Assembly (NCBI GenBank): GCA_949127695.1
Contig: CASBQH010000213.1
Coordinates: 1 to 16,793, forward strand
Length of the DNA: 16,793 nucleotides
Direction: 5' to 3'
Source: Synechococcales cyanobacterium PMM_0073
GTDB lineage: Bacteria > Cyanobacteriota > Cyanobacteriia > Elainellales > Elainellaceae
Position numbers and translations under genes: made by a program. Position 1 is the stretch's first letter. Each line of letters begins with the position of its first letter. Shown here piece by piece: positions 1 through 6,624 of this stretch. The notes beneath the pieces were generated by a model that was given only the letters and a program-made list of their open reading frames with translations, ran no database searches and had not been told where the DNA came from.

Positions 1-69
1 GATTTGGCTCCGCCCAGTCGCTTCCCGCGTCAGCCGCAGCCCGGAGACGCGCAGCTCTTGCAGCCTTAA
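1..69 (+). CDS. Possible 3' end of an upstream gene (partial)
   Basis: Frame 1 is open from the window edge to a TAA at 67-69 and gives a Pro/Gln-rich tail ending in GDAQLLQP. The codons resemble those of the neighbouring genes, and the stop lies 16 nt before the DUF1818 start, as in a tight operon. Other frames here, including two on the minus strand, are also open over this short stretch, and 22 codons are too few to be sure. I do not recognise the protein. Confidence 0.3.
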   Translation, partial: DLAPPSRFPRQPQPGDAQLLQP

Positions 70-85
70 CTGGGTTGTCAGAATT

Positions 86-445
86 ATGCGACAGCTAAAA
101 TCTGGAGCAGGTTGGCGACTGGGCTGGGACGCAGCGGCAGAGTTTGCCGGACTGGTGGGCACAGAGAGCTGGGCCGTTGAGCTAACCGCCGCCGAACTGG
201 AAGACTTTAGCCGCTTACTCCTGAGCTTGGCGGCAACCATGGCACAGATGCAGGCAGAGCTGATGCCGGAAGAGCGAATTAGCTGCGAAGCCGAGAGTGA
301 TTTAGTCTGGGTGGAAGCAGCAGGCTGGCCTGATCGCTACCGACTGCGCCTGATTCTGCTGAGCGGACGGCGGGCTGAGGTGGAATGGGATGAAGCCGCC
401 ACTGCCGAGCTGCTGCAAGCGATCCAGCTCCTCAAGCTGTTTTGA
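86..445 (+). CDS. DUF1818 family protein
   Basis: A 119-aa soluble protein with no signal peptide or membrane segment. The opening RQLKSGAGWRLGWD, the central GLVGTESWAVELTAAELEDF stretch, the EERISCEAESDLVWVE segment and the LLQAIQLLKLF ending are what I know of the cyanobacterial DUF1818 family, and the length fits. Its molecular function is not known. The frame is open upstream to the window edge, but family members start at the M(x)RQLKSG position, so ATG 86 is preferred. No clear Shine-Dalgarno sequence precedes it, which is common in cyanobacteria. The family assignment is from memory of the motifs. Confidence 0.85.
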   Translation: MRQLKSGAGWRLGWDAAAEFAGLVGTESWAVELTAAELEDFSRLLLSLAATMAQMQAELMPEERISCEAESDLVWVEAAGWPDRYRLRLILLSGRRAEVEWDEAATAELLQAIQLLKLF

Positions 446-450
446 AGCGA

Positions 451-493
451 TGCGAGGCCATACGAGGCCATACGAGGCCATACGAGGTCATAC
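451..493 (+). repeat. Four tandem copies of a 10-nt unit
   Basis: The unit TACGAGGCCA occurs as tgcgaggcca, tacgaggcca, tacgaggcca and tacgaggtca, followed by a partial tac. It begins 5 nt after the DUF1818 stop. It is not part of an open gene. The period is close to one turn of the DNA helix. Confidence 0.9.
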
Positions 494-552
494 AGTTCAA
501 AAGCTGCTGTATTCTGCAACCTCGCTAGGCGCGAGTGCGAGTTGATATCTTG

Positions 553-587
553 GAGGAGCTTCCTCATTAATGGTTGAACCGCAGTGA
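553..587 (+). promoter_or_regulatory. Leader of the large mscS gene: GAGGA/TCCTC hairpin and 5-codon ORF
   Basis: GAGGA (553-557) and TCCTC (561-565) form a perfect 5-bp stem around GCT; the stem contains the GGAGG at 552-556. An ATG at 570 opens a 5-codon reading frame (MVEPQ) that stops with TGA at 585-587, in the same frame as and just before the mscS ATG at 594. The rest of the 446-593 spacer holds the 10-nt repeats and a weak bulged stem near 518-540. A regulatory role is inferred only. Confidence 0.35.
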
Positions 588-593
588 TCACGC

Positions 594-2222
594 ATGAATT
601 CAGTCATTAGGCGATGCTCTCGGTTGCAGCGATGGCTCCGAACAGTTGGCTGCTTTGGCGCAACGCTGCTGCTGCTGCTCGAACTGAGTTTGATGGGAGC
701 AATGGCTCAGCCTGGAACCAGAGCCACAGAAGCTAAAGCAACTGTCGCTTTGGATGGTCAGGCCATTTTCCAAATCAGCGATGCAGGCGAGTTTAGTGCC
801 CCAGAGCGGGCAGAGTTAGTCAACCTCCAGCTCCAGGACGCACTTCAATCTGCTCAGCCGCTCACCGTGCGAATTGAGCAGCGGAACCGTCTGCCCACGC
901 TCCTGCTCAACGATCGCTATCTGCTCACCGTCACCGAACAGGATGCCACCAACGGCAGCCCCAACGAACAGGCGGCTCGCTGGCAGCAGCAGCTTCAGAG
1001 CAGCATTGAGCAGGCGCAGGCTGAGCGGCGTCCCGCTTATTTAAAAGCAATGCTGGCGCTATCTGCCGGCATTTTGCTGGGGGTCGCGCTGCTGCACTGG
1101 CTGCTGGGGCGGTTGCGGCAGCGCAGCCTGCGGTCACTGCGGCAGCGGCTCTCGGTTTCAGGCCATGCTGCCGCTCTAGAGACTTCTCGCCCCATAGAGC
1201 GGCTGGTAAAGCTGATCTTGGCCACCCTTCGAGCTGGGTTCTGGGTTGGAGCCGCTCTCTACATTACCAACCTGTTTCCCTTGACTCGCGTTTGGAGCTA
1301 TCGGGTGACGCGGGCGCTGCTCTCTAGCCTGACTTCGCCGCTGATCACGCTGGGCAGAAACGCCTATTCTGTGACGGATTTGCTGCTGCTGGCAATTTTG
1401 CTGACTGGACTGGTGACGGTAGCGAGCATTGCCACTAATCTGCTGCGCTCGCGGGTGCTGAATTTGGCCGGACTGAGTCAGGGCGGGCAAGAAGTAATTG
1501 CGATCTTGACTAAATATGGCCTGATTTCCATCGGCAGCTTGGTCGTGCTGCAAATCTGGGGGCTGGATATCAGCTCCCTCACCATTCTGGCTAGCGCTCT
1601 GGGCGTCGGGATTGGCTTTGGGTTGCAGGATATTGCCAAAGATTTTGGCAGCGGGCTGGTGTTAATTTTGGAGCGACCGATTCAGGTGGGAGATTTTGTC
1701 GAGGTCGGCAAATCTAAAGGGACGGTAGAGCGGATTGGCGGTCGCAGCACCGAAATTCGGACGCTCGATCACGTTTCGATTATTCTGCCCAACTCGCGGT
1801 TTTTGGAAGAAGAGGTAATTAACTGGAGCCACCGCAACCCGATTTCGCGGCTGCATTTGCCGGTGGGCGTCTCCTACAGCGCTGATCCTGAGGCTGTGAA
1901 AGCGGCGCTTTTGGCGGCGGCAGAGAGCCATAGCGAAGTGCTGAACAATCCGCCGCCTCAGGTGTTTTTTACCGGGTTTGGCGAGAGTTCGCTAGATTTT
2001 GATCTGCTAGTTTGGACGACTCAGCCCAGCCGTCAGTTCATCTTAAAAAGCGATCTATATTTCCAGATCTTTGCCCTGCTGCAAGCGCGACAAATTGAAA
2101 TCCCGTTTCCGCAGCGCGATCTGCATCTGCGATCTGGCACGCTCAACCTCTCGCCCCAGGCAGAAGCGCTGCTGCGGCAGGCTGAGCGACCTGCTCAGCA
2201 CCACGACGGCAAAACTAGCTGA
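594..2222 (+). CDS. Large MscS-family mechanosensitive ion channel
   Basis: A 542-aa inner-membrane channel of the MscS superfamily, which opens under membrane tension to release solutes during osmotic downshock. Residues 1-38 form a signal peptide ending in AMA before Gln39. Residues 45-115 form a small extracytoplasmic domain (LDGQAIFQ, FSAPERAELVN), followed by a Gln-rich helix and membrane segments near 150-172, 205-228 and 260-285. The MscS core starts near 305; the Gly/Ala-rich pore helix is ASALGVGIGFGLQDIAKDFG (333-352), followed by the RPIQVGDFVEV beta domain (361-371), which ends around IPFPQRDLH. The N-terminal domain makes it larger than E. coli MscS (286 aa). ATG 594 is chosen because the frame is closed by a TGA at 585. 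The gene converges on the DUF2254 gene with only 6 nt between stop codons. Confidence 0.9.
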   Translation: MNSVIRRCSRLQRWLRTVGCFGATLLLLLELSLMGAMAQPGTRATEAKATVALDGQAIFQISDAGEFSAPERAELVNLQLQDALQSAQPLTVRIEQRNRLPTLLLNDRYLLTVTEQDATNGSPNEQAARWQQQLQSSIEQAQAERRPAYLKAMLALSAGILLGVALLHWLLGRLRQRSLRSLRQRLSVSGHAAALETSRPIERLVKLILATLRAGFWVGAALYITNLFPLTRVWSYRVTRALLSSLTSPLITLGRNAYSVTDLLLLAILLTGLVTVASIATNLLRSRVLNLAGLSQGGQEVIAILTKYGLISIGSLVVLQIWGLDISSLTILASALGVGIGFGLQDIAKDFGSGLVLILERPIQVGDFVEVGKSKGTVERIGGRSTEIRTLDHVSIILPNSRFLEEEVINWSHRNPISRLHLPVGVSYSADPEAVKAALLAAAESHSEVLNNPPPQVFFTGFGESSLDFDLLVWTTQPSRQFILKSDLYFQIFALLQARQIEIPFPQRDLHLRSGTLNLSPQAEALLRQAERPAQHHDGKTS

Positions 2223-2233
2223 GCCGCCTCAGC
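2218..2233. terminator. Palindrome over two convergent stop codons (candidate terminator)
   Basis: GCTGAG (2218-2223), loop CCGC, CTCAGC (2228-2233) form a perfect 6-bp stem. It contains the TGA of the plus-strand mscS gene and the TGA of the minus-strand DUF2254 gene. On the minus strand the stem is followed by TAGTTTTGCC, a short T run, so it could terminate the minus transcript. The plus side has no T run. Confidence 0.5.
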
Positions 2234-3554
2234 GCGATTCGAGCGCTTGGATCACGCCCAGATAGCGCTCCTTAATATCTCTGCGATCTAATTCTTCAGC
2301 GATGCCGGTTTCGCTGCCGCGCTGAATCATTTCTGCCTGTCGCCTCAAAGCCGCTCGATCTATCGTTTTGTGAGTAAATTGAGCAATTAGAGCAATCGCC
2401 TCTAAAAGCCGAATGGTGACTGCCACACTAGACTGCCCATACTGCCGAATTTGGTTAAAGGCCGCATCCACCAAGTCGCCAAAAGCAATCGGTTCGGCAA
2501 TCACCCGCAGTTTATCTTGCGAGTCATAGCGGTAGGGCGACGGAATTTCTCGCTGTACTAGGCGGCAAAGTGCAGCGCTGAGCTGATCAATGCAGCGAAT
2601 TGCCGTGAACGGATCGTTGATGCCAGGAGAGAGGGCGCGGGTGGAAATTTCTACCAGCTGATCAATTGAAAACTCAATGTCCTGTTGCTCCGTGCGCTGC
2701 GAGCCAAAAATAAAGGCATCGTTAATCTGAGCCGCGAGTGATTTGCTCATCTGCTCTGCCGGAAACAGCTGCACCAGTTCGCTGCCCTGCACCACAAAGC
2801 GACCAGGACGCTGCCGCACCCGTAGCAGCAGGTGATGTGTGGTAGCAATCTGCATCAGCTGCCCGTCATCAATCGCCTGAATATAGCTGCCGGATGTCGC
2901 CCTCACCGGAACCGCCAGACGCTCAAAATCTTCTGGCATATCAGCAATGCCCTGCTGCTTCACGGCACCGCGTCCGATCCGCTCCGGAAATAACCGATCG
3001 ATTGCATCATCCAGATCAGCACCCACGCGGGTGATCACTTGATCAACCTGAATTGACGAGGCCGAGTGATGAATAAAATAGATCAAGACGCCAATGCTGG
3101 CAATGGCTAAACCAATACCGCAGGTAACGGCCAGATGCGGCACAAATTCATTTTTATCGACGCCGTTAATTGTCCGCAGCACCATCAGGCTATAGACAAA
3201 CGTAGAAATAAACGTGCCTAAGACGATTTGATTGCCCTTATCTTGCATAAAGTTACGCAAGAGCCTGGGGCCAAACTGAGAAGAGGCTAGCTGCAAGGCC
3301 ACAATTGTAATCGAGAAGGCTGTAGTGGCTACGCTCATCATGGAACCAGCAATGGCTGAGAGAATGGCTCGCGAACCATTAGGGCCAAGCGCATAAGCCC
3401 AGCCTAGATCGCCAATCACGTCGGTTTCTTGGCGTTGGTCAATCGCAATCATCAAAAACGACAGCCCAATCGAAAGCACCACCATCAGGCTGGGCACAAA
3501 CCAAAAGCTGGCTTGCAGCGAGTCCCAGGATTTACTGAACTTAGCGTGTTTCAT
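2229..3554 (-). CDS. DUF2254 family membrane protein
   Basis: About 441 aa from the chosen start. Four hydrophobic segments lie near residues 17-38, 62-90, 110-130 and 139-163, followed by a soluble C-terminal half. The segment ISTRALSPGINDPFTAIRCID (303-323) is the hallmark I associate with DUF2254, a family of unknown function. The frame also offers ATG codons at 3608 and 3587, but those would overlap the upstream channel gene. ATG 3554 lies just 4 nt after its TAG stop and begins KHAKFSKSWDSLQASFWF, a typical pre-membrane leader. A weak GAGAAG lies about 14 nt upstream. The tight spacing implies co-transcription and perhaps translational coupling with the small MscS channel. No function is known to me; a role linked to envelope stress is inferred from context only. 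Confidence 0.85.
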   Translation of the reverse strand: MKHAKFSKSWDSLQASFWFVPSLMVVLSIGLSFLMIAIDQRQETDVIGDLGWAYALGPNGSRAILSAIAGSMMSVATTAFSITIVALQLASSQFGPRLLRNFMQDKGNQIVLGTFISTFVYSLMVLRTINGVDKNEFVPHLAVTCGIGLAIASIGVLIYFIHHSASSIQVDQVITRVGADLDDAIDRLFPERIGRGAVKQQGIADMPEDFERLAVPVRATSGSYIQAIDDGQLMQIATTHHLLLRVRQRPGRFVVQGSELVQLFPAEQMSKSLAAQINDAFIFGSQRTEQQDIEFSIDQLVEISTRALSPGINDPFTAIRCIDQLSAALCRLVQREIPSPYRYDSQDKLRVIAEPIAFGDLVDAAFNQIRQYGQSSVAVTIRLLEAIALIAQFTHKTIDRAALRRQAEMIQRGSETGIAEELDRRDIKERYLGVIQALESR

Positions 3555-3558
3555 CGTT

Positions 3559-4584
3559 CTAAGCTTTACTTCTCGGAGCAGCATCCTGGTGATCTGGTAC
3601 TTCCCCATTGTGCTCTATAGATTCTGCGCGAGTCTCAGCCAACTGCCTCAGTGCCTGACTAATGCTGCGTGACTGCGGCGGTGCGCCTTTGCCTGCTGGC
3701 CAGCCTTCTCGCTGCTGGGCGCGGTTGCCGTCGCTGGCTTCGGTCTGGTCATGAAACAGAATTTGCTGTGTGGGGAAAGGTAGATCGATGCCGCTGGCCG
3801 TCAGCTTGTTTTTGATATTGGTTAAAACGCGATCCTGTAGATCTAAAACATCTGCACGGCGAGGTGGCTCTACCCACCAGCGGGCTCGAATATTCACCGT
3901 GCTATCTGCCAAATCCACCACGATCGCATCTGCTGCGGGGCTTTCTAGGACGCCATTGGTGTCGTGAATGGCTTCTAAAATCAAGGCTCTAGCTGTATCA
4001 ATATCGTCACCGTAGCCAATCCCAATGTCATATTCTAAGCGGCGATGCTCAAACGCAGTATTGACCGTGACTGAGTTGGTAAATAGCTCAGAGTTAGGAA
4101 TCACGATCCGCCGACCGTCGTAGGTTCTAATTGTAGTGGCTCTAGTCTGAATCTGTTCTACGGTGCCTTCAAAGTTTTTAAATACAATTTGATCGTCAAT
4201 TTGGAAAGGTTCGGTTAAAAGAATTAGAATGCCTGCTAGAAAATTTTGGAGAATATCTCGAAAGGCAAAGCCAATGGCCACGCCGCTGATTCCCAAAAGC
4301 TGCACCAGATCGCTAGCCTTGAGCGACGGAATTACAATAGATAGTGATATAAATAGCCCCATCAGTACGGTTGCCCCTTGCACCAAGCGCCCCAGCACCA
4401 TACCCAAGTTGCGAGCCTGACGGTGGGAACGGGTCAAGTTTTTGACCAATCGTTTCAGGATGCGGGCAATGAAAAAGAAAATTGCAAAGACAACAATTGC
4501 CAAACCAATGTTCGGCAAGAGTACGATAGAGTCATTGGCCATCGCCTGAATTTTGCCCCAGACGGTGGATATTTCTGAATTCAC
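3559..4584 (-). CDS. Small MscS-family mechanosensitive ion channel
   Basis: A 341-aa MscS-type channel without a signal peptide. Membrane segments lie near residues 20-41 and 63-88; the pore helix is LLGISGVAIGFAFRDILQNF (96-115), followed by TEPFQIDDQIV (124-134), the start of the cytoplasmic beta domain, with IVIPNSELF at 160-168. The channel core ends near LPFPTQQILFHD; after it comes a charged Gly/Gln-rich tail of about 55 residues without hydrophobic segments. The start is a GTG at 4584; an ATG at 4542 (MANDSIVLLPN) is the alternative. I prefer the GTG because the TVWGKIQAMAN stretch before the first membrane segment resembles family N-termini. It lies upstream of the DUF2254 gene in one unit. 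Confidence 0.88.
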   Translation of the reverse strand: MNSEISTVWGKIQAMANDSIVLLPNIGLAIVVFAIFFFIARILKRLVKNLTRSHRQARNLGMVLGRLVQGATVLMGLFISLSIVIPSLKASDLVQLLGISGVAIGFAFRDILQNFLAGILILLTEPFQIDDQIVFKNFEGTVEQIQTRATTIRTYDGRRIVIPNSELFTNSVTVNTAFEHRRLEYDIGIGYGDDIDTARALILEAIHDTNGVLESPAADAIVVDLADSTVNIRARWWVEPPRRADVLDLQDRVLTNIKNKLTASGIDLPFPTQQILFHDQTEASDGNRAQQREGWPAGKGAPPQSRSISQALRQLAETRAESIEHNGEVPDHQDAAPRSKA

Positions 4585-4608
4585 GATGAGTCAGCCACAA
4601 AGTCATGG

Positions 4609-4632
4609 CTTAGCCTATCTAAAACTGCTAAG
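4609..4632. other. Stem-loop between the ABC ATPase and small mscS genes
   Basis: CTTAGC (4609-4614) and GCTAAG (4627-4632) are perfect 6-bp complements around a 12-nt loop. No T run follows on either strand, so it is not a clear terminator. It lies in the 97-nt spacer downstream of the ATPase gene and upstream of the small mscS gene. Confidence 0.35.
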
Positions 4633-4645
4633 AGATCCCTCTATC

Positions 4646-4669
4646 TAAGGTTGCGAATAAGGTTGCAAA
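4646..4669. repeat. 12-nt tandem duplication
   Basis: TAAGGTTGCGAA (4646-4657) is followed directly by TAAGGTTGCAAA (4658-4669); 11 of 12 positions match. It lies in the spacer between the ATPase and small mscS genes. A separate 8-nt repeat CTATCTAA occurs at 4614-4621 and again near 4641-4648. Confidence 0.85.
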
Positions 4670-4681
4670 TTGCTCAGGCAG

Positions 4682-5440
4682 CTACACTTTGGCAAAGCTC
4701 ATGCGGCTGAGAAAAGCGCGCAGGCGTTCGCTGCGCGGATGGTCTAACACCTCGCGGGCGTTGCCTTCTTCTTCAACTTGGCCTTGGTTGAGAAACAAGA
4801 CTCGGCTGGCCACCTCGCGGGCAAACTGCATTTCATGCGTCACAATCACCATCGTCATCCCTTCTTCGGCCAGCTGCTGCATGACGCTGAGCACCTCGCC
4901 GACTAGCTCTGGATCAAGGGCGCTGGTGGGTTCGTCAAACAGCATAATTTTGGGGCGCATACAGAGCGAGCGGGCAATTGCGACGCGCTGCTTTTGGCCG
5001 CCAGAAAGCTGCTCTGGATAGGCATCAGCCTTTTCGATTAGCCCCACTTTTTCCAGATAAAACCGACCAGTTCGCAGACTTTCCTGCTTCGACTGGTTCA
5101 GCACCTTGCAGGGCGCGAGGCAGAGGTTTTCCAACACTGTCATATGTGGAAACAGATTAAACTGCTGAAACACCATGCCCACCTCAGCCCGCAGCAGCTT
5201 GAGTTCAGATGTGCCTAGCTCTGGCTGCGACAGATCAATGCCATTCACCACCAGCCTCCCGCCGTTGATCGCTTCGAGTCGGTTAAAGCAGCGCAGCAGC
5301 GTACTCTTGCCGCAGCCAGACGAACCAATAATTGCAATCACTTCGCCGGGATGAATCTCGCCGCTGATGCCTTTGAGCACCTTCAGCGACCCGAAGCTTT
5401 TTTCGACTTGATCAAACCAGATGGCGGACGAATTCTCCAT
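4682..5440 (-). CDS. Polar amino-acid ABC transporter, ATP-binding protein
   Basis: A 252-aa ABC ATPase of the GlnQ/HisP family, which powers uptake of polar amino acids at the inner face of the membrane. All motifs are present: Walker [10 protein letters not shown] (39-47), Q-loop Gln92 in [10 protein letters not shown], signature LSGGQKQR (145-152), Walker [13 protein letters not shown] (165-176) and H-loop His202 in VTHEM. The length is typical. The gene is divergent from the binding protein and permease genes across a 272-nt region, whereas these systems usually form one operon; together the three make a complete importer. No Shine-Dalgarno sequence is evident before the ATG. The substrate cannot be read from this subunit. 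Confidence 0.93.
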   Translation of the reverse strand: MENSSAIWFDQVEKSFGSLKVLKGISGEIHPGEVIAIIGSSGCGKSTLLRCFNRLEAINGGRLVVNGIDLSQPELGTSELKLLRAEVGMVFQQFNLFPHMTVLENLCLAPCKVLNQSKQESLRTGRFYLEKVGLIEKADAYPEQLSGGQKQRVAIARSLCMRPKIMLFDEPTSALDPELVGEVLSVMQQLAEEGMTMVIVTHEMQFAREVASRVLFLNQGQVEEEGNAREVLDHPRSERLRAFLSRMSFAKV

Positions 5441-5491
5441 GAGATTTAGGCGAGCGCTGAAGTTTGTAAAATTTGGTAACGACCAGATTGG

Positions 5492-5518
5492 CCTAGATTT
5501 CAGCCCAAACAGTCTAGG
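5492..5518 (+). other. Hairpin 1 in the leader of the binding-protein gene
   Basis: CCTAGATT (5492-5499) pairs with AGTCTAGG (5511-5518), 8 bp with one G-T pair, around an 11-nt loop TCAGCCCAAAC. It lies 12 nt before the T-run hairpin at 5531, so the two could be domains of one leader RNA. Confidence 0.45.
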
Positions 5519-5530
5519 ACTGCAAAGCTT

Positions 5531-5553
5531 GCTACTAACACCGTAGCTTTTTT
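5531..5553 (+). terminator. Terminator or attenuator-like hairpin with T6 tail
   Basis: GCTAC (5531-5535), loop TAACACC, GTAGC (5543-5547) and then six T (5548-5553) have the layout of an intrinsic terminator on the plus strand. No plus-strand gene lies upstream, so it would act on a leader transcript or end a small RNA. The 5-bp stem is short; AAAGCT/AGCTTT at 5524-5529 and 5545-5550 could compete with it. A second GTAGC at 5586-5590 offers an alternative partner for GCTAC. Confidence 0.45.
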
Positions 5554-5614
5554 CGCTATAGGATGCGTAAAGTACAACACAAACTGTAGCTGCTGCGCCA
5601 TTATTGCATTAATT

Positions 5615-5639
5615 GATTTAGATGCAGATTTTAGATTGC
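5615..5639. repeat. Imperfect tandem repeat in the divergent region
   Basis: GATTTAGATGC (5615-5625) is followed, after one A, by GATTTTAGATTGC (5627-5639), the same unit with two T insertions. It is AT-rich and lies about 75 nt upstream of the binding-protein start. Confidence 0.5.
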
Positions 5640-5712
5640 CGCCGTCACCTCTAACCCATCATGCCCCCCAAACGCTGAAACTACAGACCTGTACCAGGAG
5701 ATTTAGATCAAG

Positions 5713-6537
5713 ATGCTGAAGTTTTCCAGATTCCGTTTTTTACGCCATGTTTTGATTGGCCTGCTCAGCTTGGCCTGCGTGGTTACTTTTGCGGCCTGTG
5801 GCACCAGCACTACGGGCACAGGCGCGGATGCCGGTGCCACAACGCTCAAAGTAGCGACCGAACCCGCCTTTCCGCCTTTTGAATCCCAAGCTGCATCGGG
5901 AGGTGGCCTAGAAGGATTTGACATTGATTTAATGAATGCGATTGGCGAAGCCTCAGGGTTAAAAGTCGAGTTTGAAAGTCTGCCCTTTGACGGCATTATC
6001 CCCGCCCTGAAGGCGGGCACGGTCGATGCGGCAATTAGCGCCATGACGATTACGGCTGAACGCGCTGAGGCGGTATCGTTCTCGCGGCCTTACTTTAAGG
6101 CGGGCTTGGCAATTGCGGTTAAAGAAGGTGATACGACCACCACTTCCCTAGAGGCGCTCAAAGGCAAGCGGATCGCCGTGCAGATTGGCACTACCGGAGC
6201 TGATGAAGCCAAAAAGGTTGAGGGAGCCAAAATTACCACCTTTGACTCTGCCCCGCTCGCCCTGCAAGAGCTATCCAACGGCAACGTCGATGCTGTGATT
6301 AACGATGCGCCAGTGACGCTCTATGCCGTCAAAAGCGGCAATATTCCGGGCGTTAAGGTGGCCACCGATAAACTCTTGACCGAAGAGTTTTACGGGATCG
6401 CCATGCCCAAAGATTCAGCCAACGTTGAGAAGGTGAATGCCGGACTCAAGACGATTATTGACAACGGCAAATATGCCGAGATCTATAAGAAGTGGTTTAA
6501 CAGCGAGCCGCCGACCTTGCCTGAAACAGCCCTCTAA
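5713..6537 (+). CDS. Amino-acid ABC transporter substrate-binding lipoprotein
   Basis: A 274-aa binding protein of family 3 (SBP_bac_3), which captures polar or basic amino acids in the periplasm and delivers them to the permease. Residues 1-28 are a lipoprotein signal peptide with basic start, hydrophobic core and lipobox FAAC; Cys29 would be lipidated. The Phe at -3 is less common than Leu. The domain starts at LKVATEPAFPPFE (45-57), includes the family-3 signature GFDIDLMNAIGEASG (68-82) and the TITAERAEAVSFSRPYF segment (112-128), where Arg117 is at the usual carboxylate-binding position. Length is normal. It is the first gene of a plus-strand pair with the permease and is preceded by a possible attenuated leader. 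Exact amino-acid specificity is not deducible. Confidence 0.92.
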   Translation: MLKFSRFRFLRHVLIGLLSLACVVTFAACGTSTTGTGADAGATTLKVATEPAFPPFESQAASGGGLEGFDIDLMNAIGEASGLKVEFESLPFDGIIPALKAGTVDAAISAMTITAERAEAVSFSRPYFKAGLAIAVKEGDTTTTSLEALKGKRIAVQIGTTGADEAKKVEGAKITTFDSAPLALQELSNGNVDAVINDAPVTLYAVKSGNIPGVKVATDKLLTEEFYGIAMPKDSANVEKVNAGLKTIIDNGKYAEIYKKWFNSEPPTLPETAL

Positions 6538-6561
6538 GCGGTCGAATTAACCAACCTATGA

Positions 6562-6588
6562 AAGCCTCTCTGCAACATCGGGAGGCTT
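6562..6588 (+). other. Intercistronic stem-loop between binding protein and permease genes
   Basis: AAGCCTCTC (6562-6570) pairs with GGGAGGCTT (6580-6588), 9 bp with one T-G pair, around the 9-nt loop TGCAACATC. No T run follows. Such hairpins between binding-protein and permease genes commonly protect the upstream message or cause partial termination, so that more binding protein than permease is made; that is an inference here. Confidence 0.65.
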
Positions 6589-6624
6589 CATGCCTCAGTC
6601 CAGCCCTTCACCCTCAATTTGTGC

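Larger units (their letters stand above)
5441..5712. promoter_or_regulatory. Divergent control region of the amino-acid ABC transporter
   Basis: No gene is seen in these 272 nt. Near 5467-5472 the plus strand has TAAAAT, a fair -10 box, without a good -35. The same place reads GTA-N8-TAA (5466-5479), one base short of the NtcA consensus GTA-N8-TAC. Two hairpins follow at 5492-5518 and 5531-5547, the second with a T run, and an imperfect repeat lies at 5615-5639. A purine-rich CAGGAG ends about 12 nt before the ATG at 5713. Promoter assignments are tentative. Confidence 0.45.

Noticed and set aside
1037..1553. Antisense frames within the large mscS gene
   Set aside because: Composition is typical of reverse-strand shadows; no motifs or start signals.
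3559..3608. Start of the DUF2254 protein at the ATG at 3608
   Set aside because: It would overlap the upstream channel gene by 50 nt; the ATG at 3554 fits the operon spacing and the protein better.
5466..5479. NtcA-type site GTA-N8-TAA
   Set aside because: One base off the consensus, and no -10 box at the usual distance downstream; such near-matches are common by chance. Mentioned only as a possibility.
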